From: Liolophura sinensis
Taxonomy: Eukaryota; Mollusca; Polyplacophora; Chitonida; Chitonidae
DNA: 64,000 nucleotides
Assembly: GCF_032854445.1 (NCBI RefSeq)
Contig: NC_088295.1
Coordinates: 71,206,028-71,270,027, forward strand
Direction: 5' to 3'
Part shown: one piece after another, positions 1 to 13,800 of the stretch
How the letters are laid out: the number at the start of each line of letters is the position of its first letter
Position numbering within the stretch: the first letter of the stretch is position 1
The notes under the pieces: model-generated
Told to the model about the DNA's origin: nothing
Seen by the model: the letters and a program-made list of their open reading frames with translations, nothing else
Databases searched by the model: none
Translations under genes and position numbers: made by a program

Positions 1-29
1 TTAAAGAAAAAGACTATAAAGCCGGTTAC

Positions 30-167
30 CGGAAGGGAGCGATGTGGTGGTGGGTACAGAGCTGACATCTGGCGAACTGCTTGTCGTCTTTTCAGTAAAA
101 TGGGAAGTCGGCGCGTCGGTATTTGGACTAGTTTCCTGAGGCAATCCTGTGGGGGTCTGAGTATGTG
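30..167 (-). CDS. Lectin gene exon 15: Thr/Ser/Pro-rich stalk, gene continues left
   Basis: 46 codons, phase 1 to 1 (acceptor ctatttcag|caca, donor cttccg|gtaacc). Residues 685-730 are dominated by Thr, Ser and Pro (for example SSVPTTTSLPS), like a mucin stalk. The donor at base 29 sends the gene out of the window, so the C-terminus (secreted, membrane anchored or with more CTLDs) is unknown. Confidence 0.7.
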
Positions 168-3100
168 CTGAAATAGAAGAATTAAGACCTTAAACCAGCT
201 ATTACGTTCATCCTCGCCGAAGAGTTGCCTCCCTGTCATCACATAATAGATTTATTTATTTATTTGATTGGTGTTTTACGCCGCACTCAAGAATATTTCA
301 CTTATACGACGCCGGCTAGCATTATGATGGGTGGAAACCGGGTAGTACCCGGGGGAAATCCACGACCATCCGCTGGTTACTGACAGACCTTCCCACGTAC
401 GGCCGGAGAGGAAGCCAGCATGAGCTGGACTAAAACTCACAGCGAACGCATTGGCACATACTAGTAATAGATACTGCAGATATACTGACCAAAGTCAGAC
501 GATTGAATACCTTTTTCAGTGTTTGATTAACTTAAGATAAATTCATACCTGTTTTTCTGAATTGAATCCAGACATACATGTAGACCTACTGGGAGTGGGC
601 GTTGTCAAGTGGTTAAGGTGTTCGACTATCAATCGCTAGGAATCTAAATGTGCAGTTTGAAAGCGGCTCATGGAGAAGGAATTTGTAAATCACCCCGTTC
701 TCACTGTTCAATGGGGCACTGATGGCAGTAAGCCATGGGCGTTCGTTTGGACATTTTCTCAAGCTAACATTAGATGAAGATCCCTTGTCTAGCGCTGCTA
801 TGGCGTACATATCTCCAAGTCATATGTTGCTTCCAGCAACTTGTCAAAGATCAGTGGTTTACCCAGCGCACTCTGGATTCCTCCACCCATAAAACAGACC
901 GCTGTCGTACTAATGAAAATTTGGTGGGTTTGGCATCAAATAACAATGAAATATATGTACTGGATTTTTGGAAAACCAAATAAAATAGGAATAAAAAATT
1001 GATAAAATAATGCATCCTGGACAATACCATAACTGGTACAGTATTTTACCTGGTGAGCTGCTAGTGTCCTGGGGCGATGGTGTGGTAGTTTGAGGTGGTG
1101 CTGCAACAGAAGAGTATAAAACTGAAAAGCCGTACCATTACAATCTCCAGATGAGAGCTGCCTCCCGTGTCCACACATATCCCATACTGCATTTGCACTA
1201 ATGACCAAAAGTCAGACAATTACACAGGTTTGCTCCAATATTCTGATGGCATAACATGCCCAATATAACTCATGGTGACTTCAAAATTTACAACCCTTTG
1301 TATCAGTTAAAATCTAATATTATATATCAGCTTGATAAAATTAAAACTGAGACAAAATGGAGCAAAACATTGACAAAATTATGTACCTTGTAGATGTAAC
1401 CTCATAAGGAAGCACTATGTTTAAAAACATTTATTTCGAAGAAATTTTATGATTCAGGATTTACATCTGTAGCTAACATGTCACTGTTATGTTATATGAA
1501 TGCTAATTAAGAATGTTTCAGCTGTACGACGGCGGCCTTCATAATGGGGATCATCCACAGGCTTAACTAGAAAATTAAAGTATAGACCTTTTACTGACGC
1601 TTGAATCACGAACTGAACAAAACTGTCATGAATTTATCACCCAGGGCTACATTTTATAAATTGTAACAGACAGTTTGATTAACGTTATGACTGGGGTAGG
1701 GCAAGTAAAGTGACTTCCTTCTCTGTATGCCTTTATTTGTGACCAGATGCTAATTACTCCTATGTTGTCGCTACTTTATGGTAACTCACTTCGCCACAGG
1801 TTTCTTTTTTTCTTTCCCCGCCCTTACCTTTAAAACACAACGGTTTCAAATCCTGGTCGCAAAACTCGACGTTCCAGTATGGAGGAAGAGGGCTAAGTTT
1901 CACACAGCCTGGTATGTATGAGTCATCAAAACTGTCTAAACCGTTATACACCATCGTCTCTCCTGTCAGCACAAGAACATCGTATTCAATTCAGATTATT
2001 TTAGTAAAACCTGAGGATTAACAGAAAAGTAGGCCTCTAGATAACATATAACTTTGTGAAAATGCCAAACATTACTGTTTAATGTTCAGCGAGACCCAAA
2101 CATTCTTTGTAAACCTGAAACGTAAAAGGGCCTACTTTTTCTCTTTGCGTTGATGGTGACAAAAGGTTGGAAAGACTGTTCTGGCTCGTCTGTTTTCACT
2201 GACTGAATTAGCAAGAAGAGATATTGGTCAACCCAGTTCAGGGATATTAACAGCAGACATACTGTGACTAAGTTTGAACTCCTGTGGTTAGTGTTTTACC
2301 TGTGTGCCAGGTAAGTTTGAATTGAGAGACTCCTATCCAATACAATCCATCTGTAAGATTATTTAACAGCGGACTGTACTGTCCGACCATGGCCAGATCC
2401 CCTCCCTTCTCAACACAGTGTTGTCGAGCTTTCAACCAGGACACCTCTTCCTCGTGAATTGTTATATAGTCGGAATCGGTACCTAAATTAAAAAATGAAT
2501 AAAAAAATCATGGCCACTAACCCATTTCCGTTAGAACTAGTGGGAAAATATATGGAAGATACACGGATAAAAGTTTTGTGAAAAGTATATGAGTGTAAAA
2601 TGAAAGACGATGGCAAATAAAACATGATGTCAAATTTATTATGACATTAGAAAGTTTCATATACTTTCCAGCAAAAACCTAGCTATTTATGCTCTTGTAT
2701 GGAAGCGAACATGCTTCGTCAGGCCACACTGACAAGACTTGTACACTATAAAGTGTGGCGAAAATCAATATACATAAAACGCCAGGTTACTTCATGCAGG
2801 ACCAAACTTACACTTACTGTTAGTTGAGCACAGATACTTGAACTTCTTACCACAGCCCCACGATCTCATACGAGCTGCAGATCGTTGAATTTCAAGCGCA
2901 GCACAATGGTGAACAGTTTGTAGATCTTCTAGCTTCCATGGCGGCAAATCCAGTTCTATGAAAGACACATGCATTCAAATAGGCCATAATGCTAGTTCTT
3001 TTGATGAACATATTCATTCTGTATAACAGCTACATATCCCTCTCATCATTTGTGCGTTTCTTTCGGAATTCCAGAAACTATGGATGAAATAATATCACAA

Positions 3101-6100
3101 TTTGGATACATGTATAATTATTCTCTGCAGGTAAATGTGGCCACCAAATTGCCATTCTTTCGAACGCCAATTTTCAAGACTTGTTGTGCCACTTTTCCTG
3201 TCGTTGTTCCTGATCTCTGCATTTCTCTCCCACTTCCCCGTCACATAATGACCAGCTAGTTGCATACGTACACCTATAGCCTGTAGAAATGCTACCTTGT
3301 ACAATGTATCTAATGATTTGCGAACAGCAAGATCAGATACAGTTTGTTTCGATTTATGGAACTCTGATCGACGAATTTAAACTACGATGTTTAATAACAA
3401 TACGTTAAGACTGGTCTAAGTTTCAAGTGCCTGCATCTACTCGAATTATCGGAAAGGATTTCTGTTCTCTGGGAATGATAACTCCTGTAGGGCATATATG
3501 GTTTACGCTTTTCCAATATCACTGCTCTTTCCTATGCAACTTCCTATCTCCTTAAGTTGCTTATATATTTATGCCAGTATCTTAATAGTCCTATGTCTTG
3601 GTGTTACAAAACTAGTCTAGACACCTATCCAATTCCATAATTTCTGACATGTAGATGTAAACTAATACTAAGCAAGCCTTTTACAAGGTAAATTGATTGA
3701 TGCAAGTATAAGGAACTGAGCAGATTTGAATGACAATAAGCGATGAGACAAGAGTGAAATTTTAGTACGGCTAGCGGTCCAAATTAATTAAACTAGTCCC
3801 AATGTGGAACATACCAATGGTTTCGTATACTGTATAGAAGTCTTCCTGATAGTTTCCACAAGTCTCCTCCAACTTCTCTAGGTTTGGGCACTTATCTGGA
3901 CACACCCCAATGTAGTCCTCCGAACATGTTTTGTTAGAGCACGCACATTTGTCAGACTGAAACACAACAACAACAACCAAAAAATGTTCATGCATCGCCT
4001 TTTATTAATTCAGAATTTATTAAATACAAAATGTAACTCTTGAAATTTAAAGTAGTGCTAGGGCCAGTTCCTCGAAGACAATTCTGACGGATTTTAGAGG
4101 ATATTTAGAGACCCGAGAAATTAAATGGTGATAATTTCAACTTCCGGTACCAAACATTCACCATTGTGGCGACATTTAAAATTTGGTAGGACCGGCAAAC
4201 ATAGTCATTGTCTGATAAAGCTGATGAAGATTTAACACGTTTCGAATTTGACTTCGAACGTTGTCTTAAATTTATTTATTTATTTGATTGGTGTTTTACG
4301 CCGTGCTCAAGACGTGGGGCGTGGGGAAACCCACGGCCATCCACAGGTTGCTGGCAGATCTTCCCCGTACGGGCCGAAGAGGAAGCCAGCATGAGCTGGA
4401 CTTGAACTCACAGCGACCGCACTTGTGAGAGGCTCCTAGCGCGCTAACCAACCAAGCCACGGAGCCCCCGGTTGTCTTAGATGCATATACTGAAGGTTAT
4501 GGACATGAAGTATTTGAAATATGACTCGCCTTCAGGTAAGCGTACAGAAATCCGTGTTGTCCACACATTGGCACACAGATAGCCGCACAGTTCGGGTCAG
4601 TTTGAAACATCTTACTTTCATCTGTATGCACAAAGAAGCAGCAGCCGGAATACTTATACAGACGCCGATCTGTGGCGAAAAGACAAATAACCAGCATTAT
4701 AAGCATTTATATAGTGTTCGATGTCCCGCACGCAGCGCGGAAAAGAACTATCATAATGTTTGTAATGCTTACAATTAGGTAGTTAGTAGATTGACTTGAT
4801 GGGAATTTTACATGGGTAATAATTTCTCTCTCTACTTCAGAAGAGTTGGTTTATTTTTTCAAGCATGAATATTTCACCTGTTACGGTGGTCCAAGGTTGG
4901 CGGTAAATCCGTCCACCTATCCACACGTCTCCGTGAACTTCTTTGAAGACATGAGACTCGATGTGCTGGTCAGGAATCACTACAAGATGTCCGCCCTCAG
5001 CCTGGCATGCCTCCTCACCCAGACACCATGCAACAGGGCCTTGAGCAGGTGTGGACACTATACTGTCGTTTTTTGGTACAGAATCTGGATCCGGGGTGAC
5101 CTGCACGTGGGGAACTGGCAAAAACAGACTGATATTATACACTCAACTAAAAATAAATAACGAAATTAAAAACACTTAAACATTATTTCTATTATACTGT
5201 TGAAATTTACCCCACGACTCCAACGATAAAAAAATTAAACTGTAAACATACAGTTCTACCTTACATATGTGTCATCGTAACTTTTAAGTACAAAAATTTG
5301 TGATAGGCTTTTGCTGCATACGTTATTTCAAGAGAATTAATTGACAGTCAATAGCACATAAGACCAAAACCCTAGACTCATAGGTGTAATGTGTGTATAA
5401 ATATGGGGAGGGACAATAACTGTCAATCATTAAAGCGGTTAACACGGTTTTAAGTATTCGTGAGAAACTTGCTTCCTGCTTACCTTGAATGCACAGCGCA
5501 TGTCTGTGTCTGGTGCAATTATCCACAAACCACTGACCACGAATAGCCATCGGACTGACAAAGAAACAACCACCGATATAGTGACTGTCGAAGTCGCGTA
5601 GGGAATAAAACAGTACCGTTTCACCTAAGTGCAATAGCAAAGAAGTTCGTATTAGAGAAGTTTTCTCATATGTAAACCACACAGATCATTAACATATATC
5701 CACATGAAACCCTGTTATTTTGCTGTTGTGAATGAACTGAATAAAGGGTAAATTGATACTTGTTCTACTACATGTTTAATACGCATATTTCACTTATCAC
5801 TTTTTTTAATATTAGCATACTCCTTACAGCGCATGAGGAGCTCTTCACGCTCGTTTATAACAAATTCTGTTGCAAGTTCGATCTAGTTTGCATTACCTGG
5901 ATACCACATAACTGAAAAGCGAGTCAGCCCTATCCAGTAGCTTCCGTCATCCAGTTGAGTCAGATTGCTTTGATTGTCCGCCATAACAAACAGATCGGAT
6001 TCTCTGTCCAGACAAGACATCCGGGCATCGAAGAAACTCAGCAAGTTTGTACTGGGGGATAAGCTTCCTTCAAAATCTAAAACATGGGTATAACATGTGG

Positions 6101-7383
6101 GTATTGTTACGGTATTGAAAGCAGCAACAGAAAACAGACTCAGCGACTCAATATTACAATGTAAACAATGCTTTATATATAAAATGAGACGTACAGTTTT
6201 ACAGACAGTTCAACAACAACAACAACATACACATCAGTATTACCGGTCTTTAAAAGTTTCCAGTTCACCTTTGCATCCCAAGGAACGTATTCCAGGAGAT
6301 CCAACGTAAAGACCATGGGATAAACACACAATTCACACAAGTCACAAATTGTCCTAGTCAGGTACTTCGCTAGGTTAGCGAACGCGAACACAGGTTACAC
6401 AGAACTGGAACAGTCAAGCCTTTGAATGACGTCACATCCGCAGAGCACAACACAGGGTAAATACAGGCATGGAGGTATAATCCACTTTAAAACAGTCAGC
6501 TCCCGCAGAAACTCACAAACGAGCCGTTCAGAGACGTAGAGTAATGTCACCTTGTGGCAGAACGAACGTCCTTTGCAAAACTGAAAACTTCAGTTTAGAG
6601 TCCTTGACGACCTTGTCGGTCAGGTGAGGTCAGCGTGTTAAACAAATTACACAGTCAGCACTGTATAATCATAATAAAGATCCGAACACCAATAAACGTG
6701 ACTTCCGCAGAAATTCACATAAACCAGACATCAGTACTACTGTGGTACACAAACGGTGCCGGCATAAAAATCTGTCCTCCCAAATGAAACTGGCATCACC
6801 AGCTCATATCAAAATAATGGACTCGATACGAGAGCGTCGCACACTCTCCTGGCTCCCAGTGGATGCAGCAAAAATACCTCCCCTCTGCACAGAAAACACG
6901 GCTTATATACGTCCCAGGTGGATTCAACTATTTTTAAACACAGAATTAACAGCCAATGAACAGCCAGTGAAATAAACAGAGCATTGAACAAGGTGCTTTC
7001 CATCAGGTCCGCGCTGTACATATATAACAGAGCCTGTTATGCTTTCACAAAGGTCCGCAGACTAACAGTACATGAAGACGTTAAATAGTCATACATAACA
7101 GTATATATATTATCATTCAAATTACAGGTTTCATAACATGACCGTGTATTATAACCCAAACCCCAATCGGAGGAATCTGTCTGTGGTTATGCTTCAAAAT
7201 ATATAATTACTATATCAAATGAGATGAGTATTTTGTCTGGCAAAGACATAACGTATCTTTAATACCCATCTTTAATAGTCTCTTAGCCTAGCAAACATGT
7301 AGTATTGCTTGTCAGATACAGCTGAAAACCCGAATTGAATATAACCACTTTTATAAGATGATGTCAACGTCAAACAGAGATTC

Positions 7384-7450
<67 letters not shown>

Positions 7451-7717
7451 CCTCCACCTTATATGCATAATATGCATAATTACCGTTTTCACAGAGAAAT
7501 CTCAGTTGTTCCCTGCAACTGTGTGCTTGTATAATCCATCTCCCGTCTTGGACCAAAAGGACGCCACACGCATTACTCATATCAGAAATATCCGAAAGTT
7601 GAACACGATCTAGGACACCAAAACATAGCATTATATTGGTGTGTATATGACTTATAGTTATCGGGTGAACCAATAATGTAACAAAAATGACTTGTAGTAC
7701 TTACAACAACACGCAGA

Positions 7718-7811
<94 letters not shown>

Positions 7812-10800
7812 CAGATATTATCTCCCTTTTATGTAATAAAACAGTTTTATTTATTTACTTCTATGGTGTTTTACGAGGTACCCCAGAATATTTCATATTC
7901 AGTGATTAGGCAGGATGTGATGTCAGAAAATATAAAAATTCTCAACATTTGCTTTTAACAATATTTTATACACATGCATTCCCGTTATCTAAAGTATTCA
8001 CAGCACTCCAGCTAACACCTGAAATTATTTTATTCAGGAATACTGATTAAATAGTTCTGCGCGAGGGCAACAGTGTTGAGGCTAAACCTAAGCAAGTTAC
8101 GTCCGTCGTATGGGTTACAAAGGTCAAGCTTGTGATGTAAAACTGCACTGTATGGGAAAACCGAGTAGAGCCCGGGAGAAACCCACGATCACTCTCACGT
8201 GTAATGAAAAAGACTGCATGTATATTACAATGCCAAGGTCCATCTGTGTATGTTTACAAATGATTTCCTTATCACAGAGTAACAGGACAATTAGTGTAAA
8301 TGCGTGTATTACTGTGTATAAATGTCATGACTTTATGCACCTACCATTAACGTCATATCCTACAACAGATGTATTCCAATCTGTTGGACAGAAAGCGGAC
8401 CAATTACCATCACAGATCATCTGGCAGGTGCTTGACCCTGGATCAGTGCACGTGATATTTGAGCACCCACAGATGTCGCCCTGTAACGCGTAGAATAACA
8501 ACTTCCTTTATTCTCTTTCAGCGTGAATAAACTCAGTAGCATCAATAGAGCAATCAAATTTGTACAAAGGCGGTTAAGTCGACCCCTTTCGGGGTAAAAC
8601 CTCACGATATAAGAGTAAGCGTAACACGTAATGCACACTGTCAGACTTCCTGTATCTATATATATATACCTGTAAGATGATATGATCTTGTGCTTTAGTC
8701 ACATTGAAATACTATATGTCATTGTGTAGGTGCATCGCCTATTAGAAAAAAAATTAATCCTGAGAGTTATTCAAGCTACAGATTCTTTGTAAGTGAATAA
8801 TTTATTTGTCCTTCTGTTGACATTCAATGGCACCCCCACCCTTGCAACCATCCTCTCCACATTAACAGGAAGTTGTCGAGAAATTTTTGGTCACCAGATT
8901 TTACCAAGATAATGTTAACAAGGAATTTTGCGATGAATTTTATTCTTCACGAAACAAATGATGTTCAGTCTTTTATACCTTTACATAGGCGTATTGATAT
9001 TGATGACTCCGACATGACGTCACACATAAAGATGGAGTCACCTCCGGGATACGGTGAACACTGGCATTTAGTAACCCAGAGCAACATCCAGTCTGGTTGT
9101 AGAAAGGCGATTCTATGTAAAAATAAAAACATCGGAAACCGTTTAACCCGAGACTGTTGAATATGTCCCACATAGCTGAATGATGCACATAGACTTATCA
9201 GTACTTCTTGAATAAGAAAGAGTGCTTTCAAGAAGCGCTAAAGTAAGTCTTTACATATAGGCGTTAATATGAGTGTTAACATACAGGAGATAGTTTAAAT
9301 GTTTGCATATATGAGTTAGCATAAGTGTTTACATACAGGCGTTGACGTGAGTGTTTACGTATAGATGTTACCCCAAGTGTTAGCATACAGGAATTAAGAA
9401 TTAAAGTTACGCCATCACTCAACAAAATATATAAATGAAATACGGTCTGTCAGAAACCTTGGTCTAGGGTTTCCCTCGGGCTCTGCCCGGTTTCGACCCA
9501 TCATCTTTCTGGCCGACGTCGTTCAGTGAAATATTCTTGAGTACGGCGTAAAACACCAATCAAATAAATAAATATATCAATGAAACACGCCTGCTCGGCA
9601 TCTCTCCTTACCCGTGACCCAGGCCCATGGATGAGACGTCACATTACCACCGATCCATGGCCGCTCTACAGGGCTGAGTCGGCGTAACGCGGTATGAATG
9701 AGGCCATTAGTCCGACTATCTGGGATGACGACAGGTAGTGCACCGTAACTCGCACATAGGCTGTTTGAAGTGGACCAGTTGTGGCGCTCCTTAGTGATAA
9801 ACATGCATGAGCCATTGCCGGCGCCAGGGTAGTCGGGCACCTCGATACAAGGACCTTTAACACAAAATATAAAACAGACCCTAGTTGACTTAATCGATGT
9901 GTGAGAAATCCTGAAGGTAAAAGCGCAGGCTCTTACCGTGCATGTTGTCATCAACTTTCAGAGATTAGTCGATGTGACAAAAAAGAAGCTAAAATGCATT
10001 AAGGTGTATTATAAGTAAACTTCCTTACATAATGCGAAGGATTTTATTTATTTATTTGATTAGTGTTTTACGCAGTACTCAAGAATATTTCACTTATACG
10101 ACGGCGGCCAGCATTATGGTGGGAGGAAACCGGGCAGAGCCCGGGTGAAACCCACGACCATCCGCAGGTTGCTGCCAGACCTTCCCAATTACGAAAGGAG
10201 ATGAAGTGAGCATGAGCTGGACTTGAACTCACAGAGACCGCATTGGTGAGACGCTCCTGGGTCCAATGAATTCCCAATGAATGATGTATCCTTTCCCCTT
10301 CACTGGTGATCCATTTCCAAGCAGAACTGAATGTATGGTTATGTATGCTTGGGCTTGCAGTTGCGTCGTATTTATGTAAGCATGTATGTATGCATGGGGT
10401 TTTACGTCGTACGTAACCATTATTCAGTCACATAACGACGAGAAGTAATTTGGTGTATGTGTGTGTTCTTGTAGCAGGTGTCACCACGGAGGTATCATGA
10501 ACTTGAACTCACAGCGACCGCATTGGTGAGATGGTCCTGGGTCATTACGCTGCGCTAGCACGCTAACCAACTGAGCCACGGTGGCCCCCTCCAACTTCGA
10601 GGCGGGCGCTTTAACCATTAGGCTACTGAAGCGATTTCGTGTACATGTAAAGATGCAGCTTACATGTGACATACATGGATGGCTACAAGCACGACCTGTG
10701 CCTATGCAGCAGAGAAGATTTATGTGCATCTCAAAAGTGAGTTGAGCTTCATTTATGCGGATTCACAAAGAAGACTTTCAGATATCGTTCACACGATAAC

Positions 10801-13800
10801 CTCGATCAATATCATGATTGTACATCAAAGGAAGTTACATGCAATAAGAATGCAAACATCGTGATTCAATATGCTGCTGTTTTAATCCTTACATAAGGTG
10901 GTATTTTGTACGGAGATGGTCTAGCTATATATATAGGGTTGTTCGCGTAACACTCAGTGCTATATAACTAGCTGTGTAAGTCCGCATTGACGATTATGCT
11001 TTTATACACTAAATAGCGATCCAGATATCACATTCACCATGACCATGCTGGCTTCCTCTCCGGCCGTACGTGGGAAGGTTTTCCAGCAACCTGCGGATGG
11101 TCGTGGGTTTCCCCCGGGGCTCTGCCCGGTTTCCTCTCACCATAATGCTGGCTGCCGTCGTATAAGTGAAAAATTCTTGAGTACGGCGTAAAACACCAAT
11201 CAAATAAATAAACAAATGATTCACAATTCTATCACATTCTAATCTTAGTGATCTTAGTCTCAATACTGGTTCAGTGCCCATTAATTGAGATATTAATTGG
11301 CTATCTGCAAACTTTGCCAATTAAACCCAAGTATACACATAAACATTATTTTTTATTTCTGTGCAATAGAATAGTACCTTACAGCCTTGTCTGGTTAAGT
11401 AATTAATAAGATAGGTTTGCACACAAAGCCTATGTATACTAAGAGTGCGCTGGCACACTATGTAATCATATGAAGAGTGAATGTGTGTCGTCTAACAATG
11501 GCCACATTTAGAGCGTTATGTCCTGTATTAGGTCTTTATACAGCCTTAAAGCCCACAGTGCTTTAAGTATGGAGTAAAGGTATACAATGTTACCCCAGGT
11601 GTAAATTTTACTACGTACATCGGCCTAAGACTGACAGCTAAAATAACCTTACTCTCACGCTGGCTGAACAGGCGTAATTTACTATTAGAAAGAGAGTCAC
11701 ATACATAAAACATGAAGTAAGGCATTTTCATGACATCACACCAAGTGATAGAGTACAGTTAAGTCAAGTTGTTGAAGACAACACACTTGCCTACCTTGGC
11801 ATGTTAAGAATGCTCCGAGTTGAGAGAAACAGGCTATAAAGGTAAATATGTGTAGGCCGGTAGACATAGCATGGTATAGTGTTAGACTGCCAGTTGTCCT
11901 TGTTCCCACACTGAGCTGAGCAAATGGGCGTCCGCAGCCTGCTCAGTTATTCAATGACTGGTCTTGTAGGTGTCGCTGCTGATCATCTTGTACGTCCGGG
12001 ACTGGTCTGTAGGCCTACTGTTGCCAGAACTCGGCATATAGAGCAAATGTTACCAACTGAATCCGGTATGCCCATAAATATTTCAAGGGTAACGTTATAA
12101 AACCCTCGGGCACAGGGAAGAATTATGTGGGCTAGATCAGTTAAAAAAAACTTAAATCAACATGGCATTGAAGGGCCTACTATATTATACGCGTGCGTAC
12201 ATGATCGCTCACTTCTGAACTAATACAGACCTCTGCGGTTCATAATTTCAACGTTAACCCTCTGTCACATTATGCATAGAGTTACATGTAAACAACCTGT
12301 GTACAGAGTACACTAAGAGGTTTGTCACGTAACACAATTACACGTTAACAACCGGTGTACACAATATACAGAGAGGCTTGTCACGTGACACATAAATTAC
12401 ATGTTAACAACCGGTGTGCAGAATATACTGAGAGGTTTGTCACGTGACACATAATTACATGTAAACAACCCGTGTACAGAGTACACTGAAATGGTTGTCA
12501 CGTGACACATAATTACATGTAAACAACAGGTGTACACAATATACTGAGAGGTTCGTCACGTGACATATAATTACATGTAAACAACCAGTATACTGCTCAC
12601 GCGGGTTGATTACATATAATTATGGGTCACGCGACAAAGGGAGTGCGCATTATACTGAGAGGTTTGTTACGTGGCACATAATTACATTACAATTACACAC
12701 AATTACGTGTAATCACGTGTATACCTCCGTGTATACACAAATAATTTGTGTTCTGACGTGTATATGTGTTTTAATAACCGTAAATATTTGTGATAAGGTT
12801 TTCCTTAGGTCCTGTTTCACCTTCAGAGGGTTTATGCTTAATTATAATATGTATTATAATTGCCAAAAGTAGGCAGTGGAAATCTTTTTCATGTGAATAT
12901 TAACTTACTGTTAATGAATCGTCTCGTGCAAGCATATGTGACACTACATTGACTACCATGACAGCTCTATATACAGATTCCCGTTTTGTGATCTGTCTAT
13001 CCAAGATTAGCCGTTCCAATCAAGTAATCTCCTAGTCAGAGGCGGCGAGAGTTCTGATAAGATCAGTAATGTAGTCAAACAGGGCGTTGTATTCGTTTCC
13101 GCAATGTTCTGTTGTCGCTTTGCTGTGTGTGGAATGTTATAGTGCTCCACAGCACGTCATTGCCCTGAAATATATTATCACAGCAGACCAATGTATACTG
13201 TTGCGAATATCACGATTTATACGTTTAGCGAGGACTATAATGTATAATTCCTTAACTAGATAAATGTTGCGAAGTTAATATGGGAAATGTTTTTCCAGGC
13301 AACATATAGCCTTACTATATTTTGCTCCACTCAAGCTCCACTCAAAAAATTAATCTGTTGAACAGAAAATTTTAACAGGAAGTCTGTTGTCTGAGTGATA
13401 CAAGAATGTATTCTGCTATTGCAACAGATTATTCAGTCTGTTCAATATAACGCACATATTCTGTTAATTATACATAAAGATTCTATTACACTAACAGAAT
13501 TTATGCTGAATATGATCCAGTATTGTGTTATTGTGTTACATTTTAATCTTTAAACATTCTATACATGGTTCTTGACAGCAATACTTATGAACCCATGGAA
13601 ACCCTTGTAACGTTTGATACAACAATTAGTCATACCAGTGTTAGCGTTTGACAAGCACCATTCAGTGGGTTCTCCTCCAACCGTTCGGCTTCATGACTGG
13701 GTAAAATAAAGCGGCATTTGTTACTTACTACTGAAAGCCCATGACAGAATAACTTTATATCTGTCCAATAGAGGCTTATCTGCTTGCAGAGAAAGCACAG

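Noticed and set aside
3095-3304. Minus-strand open frame between lectin exons 10 and 11
   Set aside because: Composition and motifs do not resemble a CTLD N-half, and there are no suitable splice sites.
6244-6391. Minus-strand frame ending VNWKLLKTG with a phase 1 donor (gaccg|gtaata), between lectin exons 5 and 6
   Set aside because: No phase 1 acceptor lies upstream, no WIG core is present, and block 2 has no counterpart. Joining exon 5 directly to exon 6 keeps the frame.
7680-7705. Strong donor-like word gtaagtac on the minus strand
   Set aside because: The sequence on its exon side is the (TA)n tract; no coding exon can end there.
7980-8060. Minus-strand segment reading SWSAVNTLDNGNACV after a possible acceptor in the exon 4-5 intron
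   Set aside because: A stop codon follows at once and there is no WIG motif. At most it is a relic of a lost N-half.
8979-9092. Alternative frame of lectin exon 3 starting after ctacaaccag
   Set aside because: It gives a CTLD-like look but exits in phase 1, which does not fit exon 4 (phase 0). The other frame aligns with exon 9 and fits the phases.
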